A stretch of 64,000 nucleotides of DNA from Symbiodinium kawagutii (GCA_009767595.1 VSDK01020618.1:988611-1052610), one strand, 5' to 3'. Shown: positions 1 through 13,300, counted from the stretch's first letter. Numbers and translations are program-made. Notes: a model not told the origin generated them from the letters alone.

Positions 1-55
1 TGACATTCTTTCTGACATTTCTTTTGACATTCTTTCTGACATATCTTCTGACATC
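1..55. repeat. TGACAT-rich tandem repeat
   Basis: Imperfect tandem copies of a 14 to 16 base unit around TGACATTCTTTC open the window. No coding signal is seen here. The stretch lies downstream (minus-strand sense) of the last GPDH exon visible and may be intronic. Confidence 0.7.
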
Positions 56-107
56 TTTGAGGTCCGGCAGCAGACACTCGGCGTGCATTGTCGTAGTTGA
101 GGTCCGG

Positions 108-157
108 CGAGGAGGAGGAGAAGGAGGAGAAGGAGAAGGAGGAGAAGGAGGAGAAGT
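108..157. repeat. GGAGGAGAA purine tract
   Basis: A low-complexity (GGA/GAA)n tract. The rest of 158 to 577 holds no exon that I can support, although about 490 to 577 may continue the exon at 578 in another frame. Confidence 0.8.
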
Positions 158-577
158 CAGCTCAGATAAAATCTAACAACCCTCACCTGACAGGTGGGGA
201 AAAATATTGAATAATATGAGGGAATGACGGTATCCCCATCTTAAGAGCAATCAAGGCTGCCGACACCAATCAGAGATCCGGATTTTCTTCCCAAACCACC
301 CGTGAACGGCTGGGAAATCACTAGCTAAAAATGAAGGCAAAACCATAGGGCCCATGGCCACACTCTTAAAATCACTATTGCTTGGAAACAAACAGTCCAC
401 AACCATAATCCGAAATGATCACGAGTTCAACCTCAACAATCTTCGCACCTTTCCACTTTCCAAAAAAAAAATCGAAGAACTTGGCCACCTTCATTTCCCC
501 AGCATTTCCCACGTGGTCACCGTCCCACCCACGCGCCACGTAGGGGGCGCTCTGGGGCCCGTGGCAGTGCCGCCCGG

Positions 578-677
578 GCGCGCAGCGTCGGTTGCGTCCG
601 CTGTAGCAGGTCGTCAGCAGGTCGGCCAGGCCGCAGCTCTCCAGCAACGTCTCCGGCGACGACGCGGGGAAGAGCTC
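578..677 (-). CDS. GPDH copy A exon: [19 protein letters not shown]
   Basis: Encodes the ESCGxADLxTTCYxGRNRR signature. The donor is uncertain, near 578, after which homology stops in this frame. Remaining exons should lie left of the window. Confidence 0.85.
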
Positions 678-3600
678 CTGGGGAAGGCGCCACTGGGGCT
701 GCAGCGGGGCATGGGGGTCGTTATACGAGGCCTTGGGGATGGCCATGGGGGGGTGAAGAGACCCTGGGGATGGCCGTGGGAGGTGAAGGTCAAGGTGGAG
801 GTCAAGGTGGAGGTGGTGATGGATGGTGATGGGTGGTGATGGGTTGGGTGGAAGATTGGTGAAGGCAGTGGGTGAAGATTTTGGTGCGGATGTTCGGCCA
901 CTTTCTTTGGACCAGGGGTATGGCAGTCTTAAACCAAGATTACACACAGTGGATGTCTTGGGATTTCCATACAACAAGATCGACAAGTACACTATGACAA
1001 CCTTGTGATTGATGCAAAGCTCCGACCCTGCGCAGCTTGGTCCAGCGAGAAAGCTCTTGGTATATGAATACAAGAGGAATCTTCGTCTTGACAATGTACA
1101 ACTAAGCATTGTAGATATTCTAGGTTTGCCCATTTTACACCCGATTCCTTTTTTGCTTTCACTTGGATGAATCTCCTACCAAAAACCTTGGATGCAAGCA
1201 AAAACTCTTCAGACTTCAGGGTTCTGGTACGCTTTTCTCATGACACCACGCTGGATGAGTCATGAAAAACTGACCCTATTCCGCTGCTTTATTCTGAATC
1301 TCCAACCCACCAAGCCATGAATATACATATCCCTTTTTGGTGAAGGCAACACCCAATATGCACCAAATTTCACTGCTTTGTTATACTGGTTGGTGGTTGA
1401 ACCACCCATATGAAGTCAACCAACCATTTGTTGGCAACTACTAGGGAAAATTAACACGTGTCAATCAAACCACCACCCGGCAGTTGTTATACCACTATAG
1501 GGTGGCGATTTTCCCCCATAGTAACCATTATTACATAGGTGAATAGGCCTTGTACAAGCCTTATAAAAGCACCAGCCACTGTACCATTCCGCAGTTTGTT
1601 TCCATGTTCGCATATGTTCGCTGTGTCCTGGATGAGGCTCGAAATCTCTTGAAGGCCGCGCCGAAGAATGGCAGCTTTGGTGTTCGGTGGAAAGCCCAAA
1701 CCGTCCTGATGAGTGGTGGCTGATTGCTGGGTGACCATGGGTGACCATTCAAACCTGCTCCTGGTTTGATGATTGGTTGATGCCAATGGTGGTCATGATT
1801 CATGGTGGTCATGGTGTTTTACAAATGCTTGGTGATGATTGGGGGATTGGAAAATGATATGGCTTTGAGTCGAAACTCTTTGTCGTAAGACCCAGAAATG
1901 GTGTTTGCACAAGAGTGTGTTTCATCCAAGAGGCAAAAACTTTGAGATTACATACTTGTCTGGATGGTCTGAAAACCTCATAGCTGTCTTGCGCATCAAA
2001 AAGGTTGAACCCCCTAAAGTGCAGGGTTCAATATCATCAGATTTTGATGTGAAGCGCTTGATATCCCATTTTTGGATATTTTTGGCCATACCTCAACAAT
2101 CAATGAGAACAAAACCTCCACCCAGAGGTCCAGTCACTAGTAATTAGGTTGTTCATCCTTTTGAAAGTGGGGTTGGGGACATACTTCTTGAACAAGACGA
2201 CGGCTCAATGTTTCAATCACCAATCATAAAGGAGAACATGTTTGATTAATTGCTGCTGTATTTGGTTTAAACCAGCTTGCCATGAGAATCGGAAGCGTGG
2301 GGAACACACAAAGGGATGACAAGCCCACAAAGCAACAAAGGGGAGTCTGTTTTCCCACGGCCGCGAATCACTTCATCCCTTGCTACCACAAGGAGAGCAC
2401 GATGCACGTCGGTTGCTTGGTTGGCAAAGGTTGATACTAGTGAATCAACTGAGATGATAGTTTTCAACCACTAATCGCCGTCATTGTAGTATTTAGTTCT
2501 TGAAGCCGTATCAACCACGTTGAACCGCTATGAACCATCACTACTCACCTTTTAATCCCGGCGTTATGCCATGCTGGTCACAGGATAGGTGGCTATTGGT
2601 CAGAGGTCCGGAGCTGGTCAGAGCCCAAACAATCGTGCATCATCAACCGTGACCCCAAATCAACCACAAGTCATTCATTTACAATTGTTGGGTGACCATG
2701 GCTGTAAACCTTTAGCCAACCGTCAAGTTTCATTTTACGGACATTTGGCCGAAACAAAATGCTGGAAGACGCTACAGGAGAACAACCACAAGAAAAATCC
2801 AACAAAATCCACACAATGAACAACAACGGACAAACTGCGAGCAACCTTGGGAGTTGGTTAATTCGCAAAACAGTGATCCCGAAAGAATGAAAAAAAAACC
2901 TCGGGAGTTGGTCCAAACTGTACCTTGACAGCTTGCTTCCGCATCGTTGAACATCACCAATCCCAAGCAGAAACCGTTGGAGCAGGGGCAACTCCAAGCG
3001 TCTGAGAAGCCCGCAGCGAGTGCCACCACATTCTTGAAGCCACCGCAAAGCTCTACCCCCAGGACGTCCTCACTGAGAATCCATGCTGGGAATTCACCGA
3101 CCTGCACCACGTACTTCCATGCACACATAGCGGGTGGTTTCTCAAGCCATGGGGAAGCCACAAAAATGGTTGGTTTTATGATGAATGGCTAACAGTTAGG
3201 ATGATTAAGGGGTACCCCCATTTTGACAAACACCCACATGTGTACACATGTATGTGTGAACACATGGGCAGGTACCATGTCATATAGATGAGCCGAACAT
3301 GTATACGCGTGCTGCACATGCACATGGCTGAAGGCTCCACCTCTGAACAAGAATATGCAAAGGTGTCTTTCCACTCGCTTGGGAAGCGAATGGAAGCGAT
3401 ATGAAACGATGTTCAAGGCAGCCACCAATGACATCCGATGACCATTGTTGCAAACAAATGCCGTTGATTTCGCGGAAGTGGAAACGATTCGCGCATCTCA
3501 AATTAAGCCGCAGACCTGCGGATATCATCTGACTTCCAAACCTAAACCATATCAACCGTTCATCAAAAGTGTGAGGTCATCTGGTGGAATGATACACCAG

Positions 3601-6600
3601 CATTTCGCAAAACAAGCACAACAACACTTCCACCAGAAGAACAAAGCAAGAAAAAACAGCAAAACAACTCCAACTCAACAAAATCACCCACAACTCCCAA
3701 CTGCACAACATCAAATCAAATCAACCACAGCTGATCAACCACCACCAACTCCCAAGTCTCCGCACGGGTCATGCCCTGCCATGTCCCCCCCTGGGCTCCT
3801 GCGTGGTTCGCACGGAGAAGCTCTGGGAGTTCAACAGGTTCCACAGCACCAGGGCGTTCTCCTCGTTAGAGCAGCCCAACGTGGCCTGGCAACGGTGGGC
3901 CTGGTGGGCCCTGCTGGGGTGGTTGGTGGGGGTGAGGTGGTGGGGGTGGTTGGTGGTGGGTCATGACGTCATGAGGGAGATTTGGGATGGTGGATTTGGA
4001 AGATATGAAGCTGTTGATCGTGGAATTGTTCATGGGGCTATGATGGTAGATATGATGATGAGAATGGTATATGACAGTGACTAGTACCAACATGATTAGT
4101 TAACTGAGCGTAGATCCATTTACCCATGGGTTGGTTTAAAATAAGTGTTCACAAATCATTCCCAGTGAGTTATGAAACAAATCCATCCTTCTGCCAGGTT
4201 CCTGGATGCTCCTGGTGGAATTCCTAACCTGTTGCCCTACCTGGTGGTGCTCCTTTCACCCGCCAGGGCACCCCGACCCCAGGGCCACCCCACCGCCCAA
4301 CCAGGGCACTCTGGCAGGGCACCTGGGCCCCACCCCCACCACCCACCCCACCTCTGCGAAGTTCTCGTGGGCCACGTCGTTGGCCACGTTGGCCCCGTTG
4401 AGCACCGCGCAGGTGCAGTTCAGCTCCGAGCTGATGAGCTGCGACCCGGTGACCAGCGAGCCGTCCTGGCGGTTGATCTCCAGGTAGCCTGGAGGGCAGC
4501 TTGGGATGGCCCTGGGGGCGCTGGGGGGAGCTAGGGATGGCCCTGGTGGTACTGGGGGTGGTTACTGGGATGAAGGGAAAGGATTGGTGGAGAAGTTTTG
4601 AAGGAAATGGATGTATTTGAGGGGGGTTCGTTGGTTTTTGAGGGGTTTGGATGGTTGATTTTGAAGGTTAGATGTCAGCTAGCAGATATGATGCTTGATA
4701 GATGTCTTGAGTGATGGTTGATAAATGAGTTGATCAAAAAGAACATCTCTGTTTCAAGTTGAAAGCATAGCATGAGAGAGCAATGGCAATTGGAACGTTC
4801 ATAGACAAACCAACTAACAATCGCATCTTTCGCCCGGGATTTCGAGGATTGGGAGCATTCGCAACTACAATTGACAGAGGGGCTGGGCCGGGCACTTGTG
4901 TTCAAATTCCGATGTTTAGTAAGGCAAAATCAAAGTTCCAAAGTCATGATCGCTTGGAGACAGGTATTCATGGACAGCCCAGTGTCTTGTGGGACAGTCA
5001 CCAATTGAATAGTCCTTGCATCAGCAACATGGGTCACGATATGTCACCCTGGCAGCCCACGTGGCATCCATTCTGATCAGCAACTGATGATAGTCACCTC
5101 ATGATGCCATTCAGCACAATACAATTGGTTCCATTCTTGCGCACTCGCCATGTGATTGTTTCTCAAGCCATATGGGACCCCAAAAAAGAATGCTTTATCA
5201 TTGCAAATGGTTTATATAAAGGATGATTTTGGATGATTTTGGGGGTTTCCTACTGTTCACCCCATGAGCTGGTCCCTCAAGCAGCTAGTTAGCTAGTTGG
5301 CAATGGGTCAAAACCCCGTACCCTTGGTTCCCCATCATTAACCATGGTTTTCCCTATGATTGGTTGGTTGGAACCCCCTGTTATTGTTTGGTTAATATTG
5401 ACCCATAGCCAGTTAGCTTGTTATGCGTCAGCCGGGTCCATGCTCCACTGCGCAACGGATGGTGCCCCCGCCTTTGACCAAGGACACGGCCATCACATCG
5501 GGTGAAACGAGGCCCTTGATGCTCTTCAGAAGGCCCGGGAGGAACTGGTGCGGGAGCACGAAGACCAAGATGGCTGCCTGGGCTAAGCATGGCTCATGGC
5601 GGTTGATCAGCAAGGTCAGACATGAACCAATGACGATTAATCAGCAGGGTGAGACATGAACCAATGAGTTGATGAGCTGGTGAAAAAGGTCCCTCTAAAG
5701 CTGTTTGAGGGTGATTTCCAAAACGCTTCCACTTTAAAGGATAGCCCTGGTTCCAAATCATCCTTTAAAGTGGTTGATTGGCTGGTTAAAGGATAGCTGG
5801 CTGGTTAAAGAATAGCCCTGGTTCCAAATCGCTCCCTCCTAAACCACCAGCCAGTCACCGGTGGTGAAGCCCCCAAAGGCGAACAGCCGAATCATCACTA
5901 CCAAGTTACATCCTTCACCACTTCGGAGACGTCAGGTGCAGCATGCCTTAGCTGTCATGGTGCGAGGTCAACCAGCAGGTCAGCCATGAATGGAATTCGG
6001 TGAAACATTACACAATCAAAGATGATTCTTGAGGCTCTTTCAGCATCAGCATTAGCATAAGGTGGAACATGAGTCACCCAACCAAAAACAACATCATTCG
6101 CATAAGACTCCATCAAAATCTGTGAAACAAATTAGCAACCAACAATCATGCCAATGCTTGAAACGGAATCACCACCTTGCGCAGCCACCATTGAGTTGCC
6201 TGTGGGTTTAAGCTCTCAAAATGATCGGTTAGCCACCGCTCCGTGGTTGGCGACATCACTTTGGGGGCAGACGGAAGCTGAGAAACTTGTGACAAAGTTG
6301 GTCCCTACAGGTCAGTCTGCTTGAGATATCCATTTCTTTTTGGATGTTTACTGGATTACAGGGGCTCAGAGCTATATTCAGTTTTAAGTGCAAGGCCTAA
6401 GTCTTTCTAGTCATCACTTCAGGCACAACCCTTTTCACCATGAATATCAACCAGTTCAGGTTCACAACAAATTATCCACCAGAACCATCCCCACCATCAG
6501 CACCACCATCCCCAGCAGCCAAGCCCAGTGGCAGGTTGTGTGGCAGCTCAATCCCTGGCAGATACTTGACGTTCTCGTGATCGCTGTTGATGATCTCCGT

Positions 6601-6728
6601 TAGCTTCCGCCCATCCACCTACGACGCAAGGCCGGTAGAGCTCAGCGCCGAGGTTTCAAGGGCTTCCAACCAACCGTTATGGGTGCCAGTTGAGATGGAG
6701 AATTCAAGATGTGAATATGGTCATATAT

Positions 6729-6778
<50 letters not shown>

Positions 6779-7924
6779 CTTTCCTTAGATAGAGAATGAT
6801 GTACATGCAAATTGAAGGTATGGGGTTGCCACCCCCTTCAAAGGCATTTTCGATGGAATGCTGTCCTGACTAGTCTGGAATGGTTCGGCTGGCATGAGCC
6901 TTTGACACTTCCCCATCTGGTCACAAGTGAAAGGACGTCAACATGCCATATACCTTAACCAATCAATCAACCAATTGGTCAATCAATCATTAACTCATAG
7001 CCATCACTAGTCCACCATTCCACCATTGAACCTAATCCATGTTTGATCCAACCATGATGCACCCAGCAAACGGGTATAGGTTTGCAGACCCTCTCAACCA
7101 GCGATCACTTTCCACCCATGACAAACGACCATCTTACACATGCACAAGCCACCCCCCCCTGGTTGATCCAACCATGCCATCACCCCAACCTACCTTTAGG
7201 CTGGACCTTAGGACCGGCATCGGCCCTCCCCCTCCCAACCCCACCCCCATGAGGCCTAGGCCTAGCCCCACCCCACCCTCCCAACCCTATCCATCCCCTT
7301 GAGGCATAGCTCCCCACCCCCACCCGTCCAACCTCTTCTTCGTGCACCCACATCTCCACTTGCTTCTGGAACTCAGCACGCCGCTGGCAGTTGCGCGCGA
7401 TGATCTTGGCAATGGCACCTGAGCTTCGTGCGCTGCGCACTGGGAGCAGCTGCTACAACGAAGCTCAGGGGCGGTGATGGCGGCCGGACTCCAACGGGTA
7501 GATGCTCATATTTCAATAACTATGATTAGTTGATGCTGGTGAAGTCTAGTGGTTATAGATCAATCAGCTAACTGTAGCAATTGCAATGGTTAGTACATGT
7601 TAATACCGTAATCTTTTAACTCACAAGAAATATCAAACGTGGCCAATGAATGGCCAGAACTAGCTGGCAAAGTGATCAAGCACCGCCATATGACATTGCC
7701 AAGCAATTTGAAGCTCATCAATGCTACCGTTGGTATGGGGATCACTCATTGACCAATAGGAATTGCTGACTAAGGAATATAGTTGACAAACCAATAGTCA
7801 TTGTATAGTCATGTATATAATTGCCAACAATGACAGGAAGATAACTATTGAAGCTTGACCAATGCTGTACTTGCCAACGCTGCGCCGCGGTACATCCCCA
7901 ATTTCCAGAGCCCAGGATGGCCAC
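578..7924 (-). CDS. NAD-dependent glycerol-3-phosphate dehydrogenase, copy A (10 exons, 3' end off window)
   Basis: Likely reduces dihydroxyacetone phosphate to glycerol-3-phosphate with NADH, the entry step to glycerol and glycerolipids. Joining ten minus-strand exons gives an unbroken frame that follows the eukaryotic GPD1 family: nucleotide-binding [10 protein letters not shown], then [60 protein letters not shown] with the catalytic lysine, [12 protein letters not shown], and [19 protein letters not shown]. The nine junctions are all in phase; their donors are GA, GT, GC, GT, GC, GT, GC, GA, GA and all acceptors are AG. The N-terminal exon (before 7,924) was not identified and the C-terminal 80 or so residues lie left of the window. 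Introns of 0.3 to 1.3 kb carry CCATCA/TGATGG repeats and inverted-repeat elements. All motifs I could check are intact, so this copy is probably functional. Confidence 0.88.
1387..1486 (-). mobile_element. Family B element
   Basis: About 100 bases with terminal inverted repeats (GTTGGTGGTTGAACCACC ... TCAAACCACCACC). Sits within the GPDH copy A intron between the exons at 1,628 and 677. Confidence 0.65.
1628..1705 (-). CDS. GPDH copy A exon: [17 protein letters not shown]
   Basis: Twenty-six codons with the substrate-binding NTKAA motif. CAG acceptor, GA donor (GACACA), phase 0. Confidence 0.9.
3003..3072 (-). CDS. GPDH copy A exon with catalytic lysine
   Basis: Encodes [20 protein letters not shown] and GFS. 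The lysine of FKN corresponds to the catalytic lysine of GPD1. GA donor (GACGCT), phase 0. Confidence 0.9.
3134..3236 (-). mobile_element. Family A short inverted-repeat element
   Basis: Read on the minus strand: GGGTGTTTGTCAAAATGGGGGTACCCC ... ACCAACCATTTTT ... GGCTTGAGAAACCACC. About 100 bases; terminal repeats near GGTGGTTTCTCAAAATAGGG and its complement. Confidence 0.65.
3812..3885 (-). CDS. GPDH copy A exon: [10 protein letters not shown]
   Basis: Continues FAE with ATLGC and ends FSV. GC donor (GCGAAC), two bases carried into the next exon. Confidence 0.87.
4352..4488 (-). CDS. GPDH copy A exon: [17 protein letters not shown]
   Basis: The largest exon of this copy (137 bases), with the VLxGANxAxxV motif and ENFAE. 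GT donor. The following intron starts with a G/T-rich run and ends with a complementary C/A-rich run. Confidence 0.9.
5159..5255 (-). mobile_element. Family A element (diverged)
   Basis: GTTTCTCAAGCCATATGGGACCCC at the left end and GGGGGTTTCC at the right, in a copy A intron. Confidence 0.45.
5285..5412 (-). mobile_element. Family C inverted-end repeat
   Basis: On the minus strand GGCTATGGGTCAATATTAACC ... GGGAACCAAGGGTACGGGG ... TGACCCATTGCC. A second copy in the opposite orientation is at 27,728 to 27,850; about 120 bases align closely. Confidence 0.65.
5472..5577 (-). CDS. GPDH copy A exon: [12 protein letters not shown]
   Basis: Encodes the conserved FVLPHQF motif and SLVKG. GC donor (GCGGGG). 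An inverted-end repeat (family C, 5,285 to 5,412) lies about 60 bases downstream inside the next intron. Confidence 0.9.
5910..5946 (-). CDS. GPDH copy A micro-exon: [12 protein letters not shown]
   Basis: A 37-base exon found only by following phase. It supplies the [10 protein letters not shown] segment expected between the LPxN and FVxPHQF motifs. AAG acceptor and GTAACT donor. Confidence 0.8.
6533..6618 (-). CDS. GPDH copy A exon: VDGRKLTEI to ENVKYLPG
   Basis: Encodes [20 protein letters not shown] and [11 protein letters not shown] acceptor; GC donor (GCCACT) leaving two bases that combine with the next exon. Confidence 0.88.
6721..6778. repeat. (AT)n microsatellite
   Basis: Alternating AT with two AAAT interruptions, in a GPDH copy A intron. 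Confidence 0.95.
7333..7418 (-). CDS. GPDH copy A exon: AIAKIIARN to MWVHEEE
   Basis: Twenty-eight codons matching the stretch after the glycine motif ([18 protein letters not shown]). CAG acceptor, GT donor, phase 0 at its end. Confidence 0.87.
7897..7924 (-). CDS. GPDH copy A exon: dinucleotide-binding glycine motif
   Basis: Encodes [10 protein letters not shown], the Rossmann glycine motif. The acceptor is CAG at 7,925. The donor is GA (GATGTA), giving codon phase 1 into the next exon. The frame stays open upstream, so the exon could begin earlier (to about 7,967). Confidence 0.85.
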
Positions 7925-10261
7925 CTGCCATGGCGACGGAAGTGTCCAGTAGCTTAGTTTCGCACTGGGAACCCCCGAAGTTTTGGTGGGTTTATTGATG
8001 GTTAAGGGTTGGAAATGGTTATTGACAATGGTGATTAACAATGGCCACCACTAGCTAGTGCAGCTGGTGATTCAACTCATGGTGAAAAAGGATCGACACT
8101 CATCCATGATCCGTTGAATTGACTACTGTTAACAATGATGGTTTCATCAGTGTTGACGATTCTTCCCCAATATTCGTCACTTTACCTATTGGGGTCATGG
8201 TTAAGCTAAATCATTCTCTATACTTGTTTGGCAGTGTTGCTGATTAATCATGAGTTGTTGCTTTTGACTGCCACCATTCGTGAATCATAACAGTTGATCC
8301 CATCATTGTTTGTCATCATTGCTTATGATTCCCATCCCTTGCTGGCTGTTAGTAACAATAAAAACCAACAATCGTCCATTCCCTTATTCAAAGCTATGAG
8401 CCATGGGTTGGCAGCAGACCAAACCGTTGCCATCCCTTGTGATCAACCACTAATCATTAGGCATAAGTTCTCAACCAGAATAGCAATTGCTTATGATTCC
8501 TGACTACAAGCCCCCATTGCTTCAACACTACCCCCAAATTATGACCAGGACCGTCATTAATCATTTCCCACGATTTAGCCCCAGCAATTGCTTACAATTT
8601 GTGGTTGAAATCTGGCAGGGTCCAAGTTCGTGTCCAGAAGGCTCAGGGCCACGAAGCAGTTCTCCCGACAAACTTAACCATTCTTAGCTGCAAATTTGAC
8701 GGTTCATCAGCCATCATTGTTGCTTCTGATTCCTTCCCAGAAGCCCACTCTATTGGCTGCAAAACCCTATGATCAAGCTAGAACTGAATCATTCGCCACG
8801 GCCAAGGCCCATGAAGATCAACCTAGAACTGAATCATGAGCCATGGCTAAGCCCCATGAAGAAATCACTTCTCAACCAAAATCAACTATTATGAATCATT
8901 ATTAGCCACTATCAACCATCATGTCTCCAATTATTCACCATCATTGACCATCATTAGCCATCTCATTCAACATGGTGAATCTCATAGCTAACCCCACAGT
9001 TCACCAAAATCGGCAACCATCCCTACGCTCCCATGGGCTACCCACGAGTTGCTCCCGCCTTGAAAGCCTTGGAGCTTCGCACACGAGGGATGGCCATCTC
9101 AGTGAGGCTGCTGGGGGCAGCTTTGCCGCTGCAGATGCTGTCCACCTGCCGTCGTTGTGATGGGGACCTCAGGGGAAAAAACCTGAGGGGTTGAAGAAAT
9201 GGTGATTTTCTATGGTTAAAAATCTATGCTTAATAATTCATGGGTGAGAATAAGGGATCATAAGCAACAATAGTGGTTAAACAACTACTATATGGTGGTT
9301 TCTTCAGGTTTTTGGCTTACAACCATTGATAGTGGTTTCAAGTTAATGGGATTTGATCCAAAAGTTTCAAGTTAACAACTTAAAGCTGATGTGGGGTTTC
9401 TGAAATCCCATGGTTGTTTATAGATTGGGTTGAATCCTGAAGCCATTAAGAAACCACCAAACCAATTAGAAACCATCATCCCAAAACGGCACGCTTGAAT
9501 ATGAAAAATCATTGCCAAACCACCAACCACAGGCAGATCAATTAAACTCTCTCCCTCTCGTAAGCAACTATTCACCCTTATTACAACACTGTTCGCAAAT
9601 ATTGAAACTATTGACCATCTATTCAGCATGATTGCATGGTGGTCTCTCAAGTCATAGGTGTCCCAAAAATCATCCAATATGAATCACTTGTAACTCATAC
9701 TCATCTCCCAATGGTTTAGCTTCAGCGTCACCATAGCAGATTCCCCAGCCCTCAAGTCAGGCCCCACCCGGCCCAAACGTGGCCTTGTGGAGAAAAGGAA
9801 ATTCTGCCTGGTGCCAACCGCTGTCAAACGAATAGGGTATCTAGTTGAGGGGATAGCAATGGGAATCTTGCTGTGTTGATCATGTGGTTGCTGGTTTCAA
9901 CACCTATGAAAAATATGAGTGAACCCACCATTTGTTCCTGATTACTATATAGGGAAAATAAAAAATGTTTGAAACCACCAACCAGTCATGTTTTATGACC
10001 AGGACCAGGCTTGGTCAGGTTCCAAAGTAGTCAATGTCAAGTTGCTTCATGGTCCAAACCCACAGAAAGTGACCAACATACCTAGTGGAGAATCAGCAAG
10101 TCCCTGGTTGGTAATAGTCGGGTAACCGCTATCAACTGAGTTGATAGCTATCAACAATGATGAGCAATCGTGCTGCAATAGTGGTTTGTAACAACATCAG
10201 CAACAACGACCAAAACAAGAAAGACACCAAAAAAAACAGACTCCTTCTATCCACCGTAGCA
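7925..10261. other. Spacer between the two GPDH copies, 5' end of copy A
   Basis: About 2.3 kb rich in AACCATCA and ATCATT repeats. It must contain the first exon(s) of copy A, but none is certain. The best candidate is a GC-rich minus-strand patch at about 9,060 to 9,152 (CAG acceptor, then VDSICSGKAAPSSLTEMAIP). A family B element lies at 9,885 to 9,990 and part of a family A element at 9,637 to 9,700. Confidence 0.4.
9885..9990 (-). mobile_element. Family B element
   Basis: GGTTGCTGGTTTCAACACC ... AGGGAAAATAAAAAATG ... GAAACCACCAACCAGT; same layout as the copy at 22,530. Confidence 0.6.
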
Positions 10262-10349
10262 CTTTCACAGAATTTCACAGGTGTGTGATACATGGCCTCG
10301 GCATTGTGGCTCTTCACAAAGTTGGCGCAAGTTTGAACCACAGCGATGC
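10262..10349 (-). CDS. GPDH copy B C-terminal exon
   Basis: Joins in phase as PSGIAVVQTCANFVKSHN and AEAMYHTPVKF, resembling the end of GPD1 (a helix, then FPLFxAVY). The 3' limit is uncertain. An open minus-strand stretch at 10,426 to 10,620 is not needed for this frame. Confidence 0.65.
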
Positions 10350-13300
10350 CTCGCACCACAGCAAGAGAACAAGAAGCACAACCGCACTGGTGCTATTGCC
10401 TACTCTTGGCCCCAAAACCGCTATTTTAAGACCTTATACCGTGGTTGAACCCCATCTCTTGAAGGTAAAAACCTACCTTTGTTCGGGGCCCTTGGGGGCA
10501 AAATTGGCAAGGATTGCCTCTCAGAGCTTTACGAAATGGCTGGACCAACTGGGCCGTGAAAAGGCGGCGACCCGCTTGGTTTACGGCTCTCAGGTTTCCT
10601 CCACAACTGTGATTGGCCATGATCACTAGTGAACTAACCAAGGTTAACAAACTATGCCAGTGGCTAATCTATAAAGTCCATGGTTGATCCTGAAAAACTC
10701 GTTGAATGGTTATACTACTGGTTAAAGTTTCATAACAAACTAGGCCAAGGCCTTTCAGAACGCCCTGAAACCCGTTTTTGTCATGGGAGATCCATATTCA
10801 GAAACGAAGAACTGTAGGTCAACCAAGTTCCAACCCAAATCATCAGTCATAACTGAAGGTCACAACTCACCCCTGGCAGTTCCTCCCTTCATAGCTCCCC
10901 TTCCCCCACCACTGCCCCCATCCCCTGTCCCCACCTGAGGGCATGCCACTGCGCAGCTGTTCCTTGGCGACTTCTTCCCATCCCTTCGCAGGTTCCTTGG
11001 CAAAGGCATCTGCACAGCGCCGCGTCCGCGAATCGCCGTAGCTGGAGGCGATGATGTCCTGGCGTGGCGTTTACCCACGGCGGGGATGACGGCATGGCCT
11101 CCAAGTGGTGGAGTTGGTCATGGTGAGTTGGTTGTGGTGACTTGGTCATGGTGAGTTGGTCATGCTTGGAATGGTTGGTGGTTGCAAGCTTTATGGTTCA
11201 ATGGTTGATGGTGGTTGGAATGGATCAGCGGTTGGTTGAGACTAATGGTTTTGATCAATTACTGGCTCTGCTCTGATTGTTTGATGGTCGAAGGATGCTT
11301 TATGAATGGGTCATGATGGCGAATAAGCAGTGATAACATCAGTACTCATCATCCAGTGCACAGTCGAACAAAAAAGAAAGTATTTAGAAAAGAGCACCAA
11401 CCACCAGTTCACCAAGCATTCACCAACCATCCCACCACTGGTTGTCTCAAGCCATCATTTGTCTCACTGAACCAATTCACCAACCAATACTTTTCTAAAT
11501 GACTCTTCACCCACCAACCAGTTCACCATCATCCTTCCATCGCAACCCTCACCACCGCGGCCAGCGCTCCGTGAGGCCGCAGGCTTCCGTGAGCACCCCC
11601 TTCCGTGGCGTGCAACAGAAAGCTACGATGAAGGGAAAGAAAAATCATAGGGAGAACTGGGCGGTTAATGATATGGTTCATGATATGGTTCATTCGCTGG
11701 GCAGTATCATACCCTGATACTAATAACATAGAGTATACTAGTTCATTAGCCACTGGCCATAATGGCAATCATAGGGAAAACTGGGTATATCATGGGAGAA
11801 ATGGTAAATAATGGAAGTTAATCATTGTAGTCAAGCAGGGTAGTTCATAATGGCTCGTAGATAATAGAATACTATGTTTAGGAATCGTGGCAAATACTAG
11901 TTCATAATGGTTAACTAATGTGAGTTTGTTAGTTAGATACAGTTTGTAATGGCAGTCAGTACTAGTGGTGGAAAAGGAAAACGAGTCTTGAACTGATTGA
12001 TAGGATCAAAGAATAGTACTGTATTTGCTTTGCCAAGTATTCAACTACTGGCTAAGTAATCATTAATCTGTTCGATCTACTTAGTAATGATAGTTAGTCG
12101 GTAGTGGCTTGTGAGTACTGGTAGTAGTATGTGGCTATGTGGGATATATGTGGTGAGTTGTGACTATCTATTGATCATTAGCAATGGAGTTAAGTGCACA
12201 TAAATTTGACATACATATATCTATGGCGATCTATGGTGTGACTTCTGGCCATTTCATAAGCAAGGAGCTTTTATATATTATATGTAATCATAAGTAATGA
12301 TTCACAGAATGATGACTACATCATCCACGGTTGGGAGCAATCGTCAGCAAAGGTTACATACATGTATATCGTATCAGCTGCATTTCTGGTTGATTATTGA
12401 CCATTGATGTCTTCAATTTAAGTTGCGAACGTATCAACTCATGGTTGACAAAAGTTATATCATTTCATATTGTGATTAAGCAGTCTCGTTGGCAAAGAAT
12501 CTGTGGTCTGTTATATATATATATATACATATCAACCATACTTGCAGGAATGATTATTGATCAGCATTAATCAGCTATTGTTCATGATTTTTAGCCATTG
12601 ACAACTAGCCACCGCCAGTGTTTTTACAGAATAGCACCAATTGATTGCAAGACATTGATAGCTTCTGTCACTGCCTGAGTATAGAAAATTCTTACACAGC
12701 AATTAGTTTATGATGATCAACTAAAGTAGTTTATGATGAACGATATAGGTATAATGACTACACCACAATTTGTTGGTTAATAGCGGTGATATGATGATAT
12801 TCAACAAACACCATGGCTTTTTGGTTGTACCGGTTTCTAGATCAGGGTTCATAGCTGACCTAGGGATACAATTACAGAATCACGGGTATTAACCAACAAA
12901 TGGTCATCAGTCATCATACTCTTTGATAATATTGGTACACAACAGTTCAGTTGGTAAACCAACCAGTGCTGATTATCAACCAACATTGGTTCATGAAGCC
13001 AGGCATCCGTGATAGGTGAATGGTCCACTGGTCCCCTGGTCGTGGCCAACCCACCCATGGCAACGCTCCTTGGAAGAATGCTCGGGGTAAAAGCGATTGG
13101 CAAACTTGGACAATTCCACTGCACCCAGGCCTCGAGCGGTGCAGTCAACATCATGGCGGCTTACGACCAAACTGAGCCGCTGATCAAGCGTGGGAAAACC
13201 ATGGAAAGGTGCATATCATACCACACCAGTCTACTATCGTATGGATATATAACCCTATAGTCTACTAATCATCCAATGTTGGAAAACCCTATCACCCACA

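Noticed and set aside
10426-10650. Open minus-strand stretch between GPDH copy B exons
   Set aside because: The flanking exons join in phase without it and it has no family motif.
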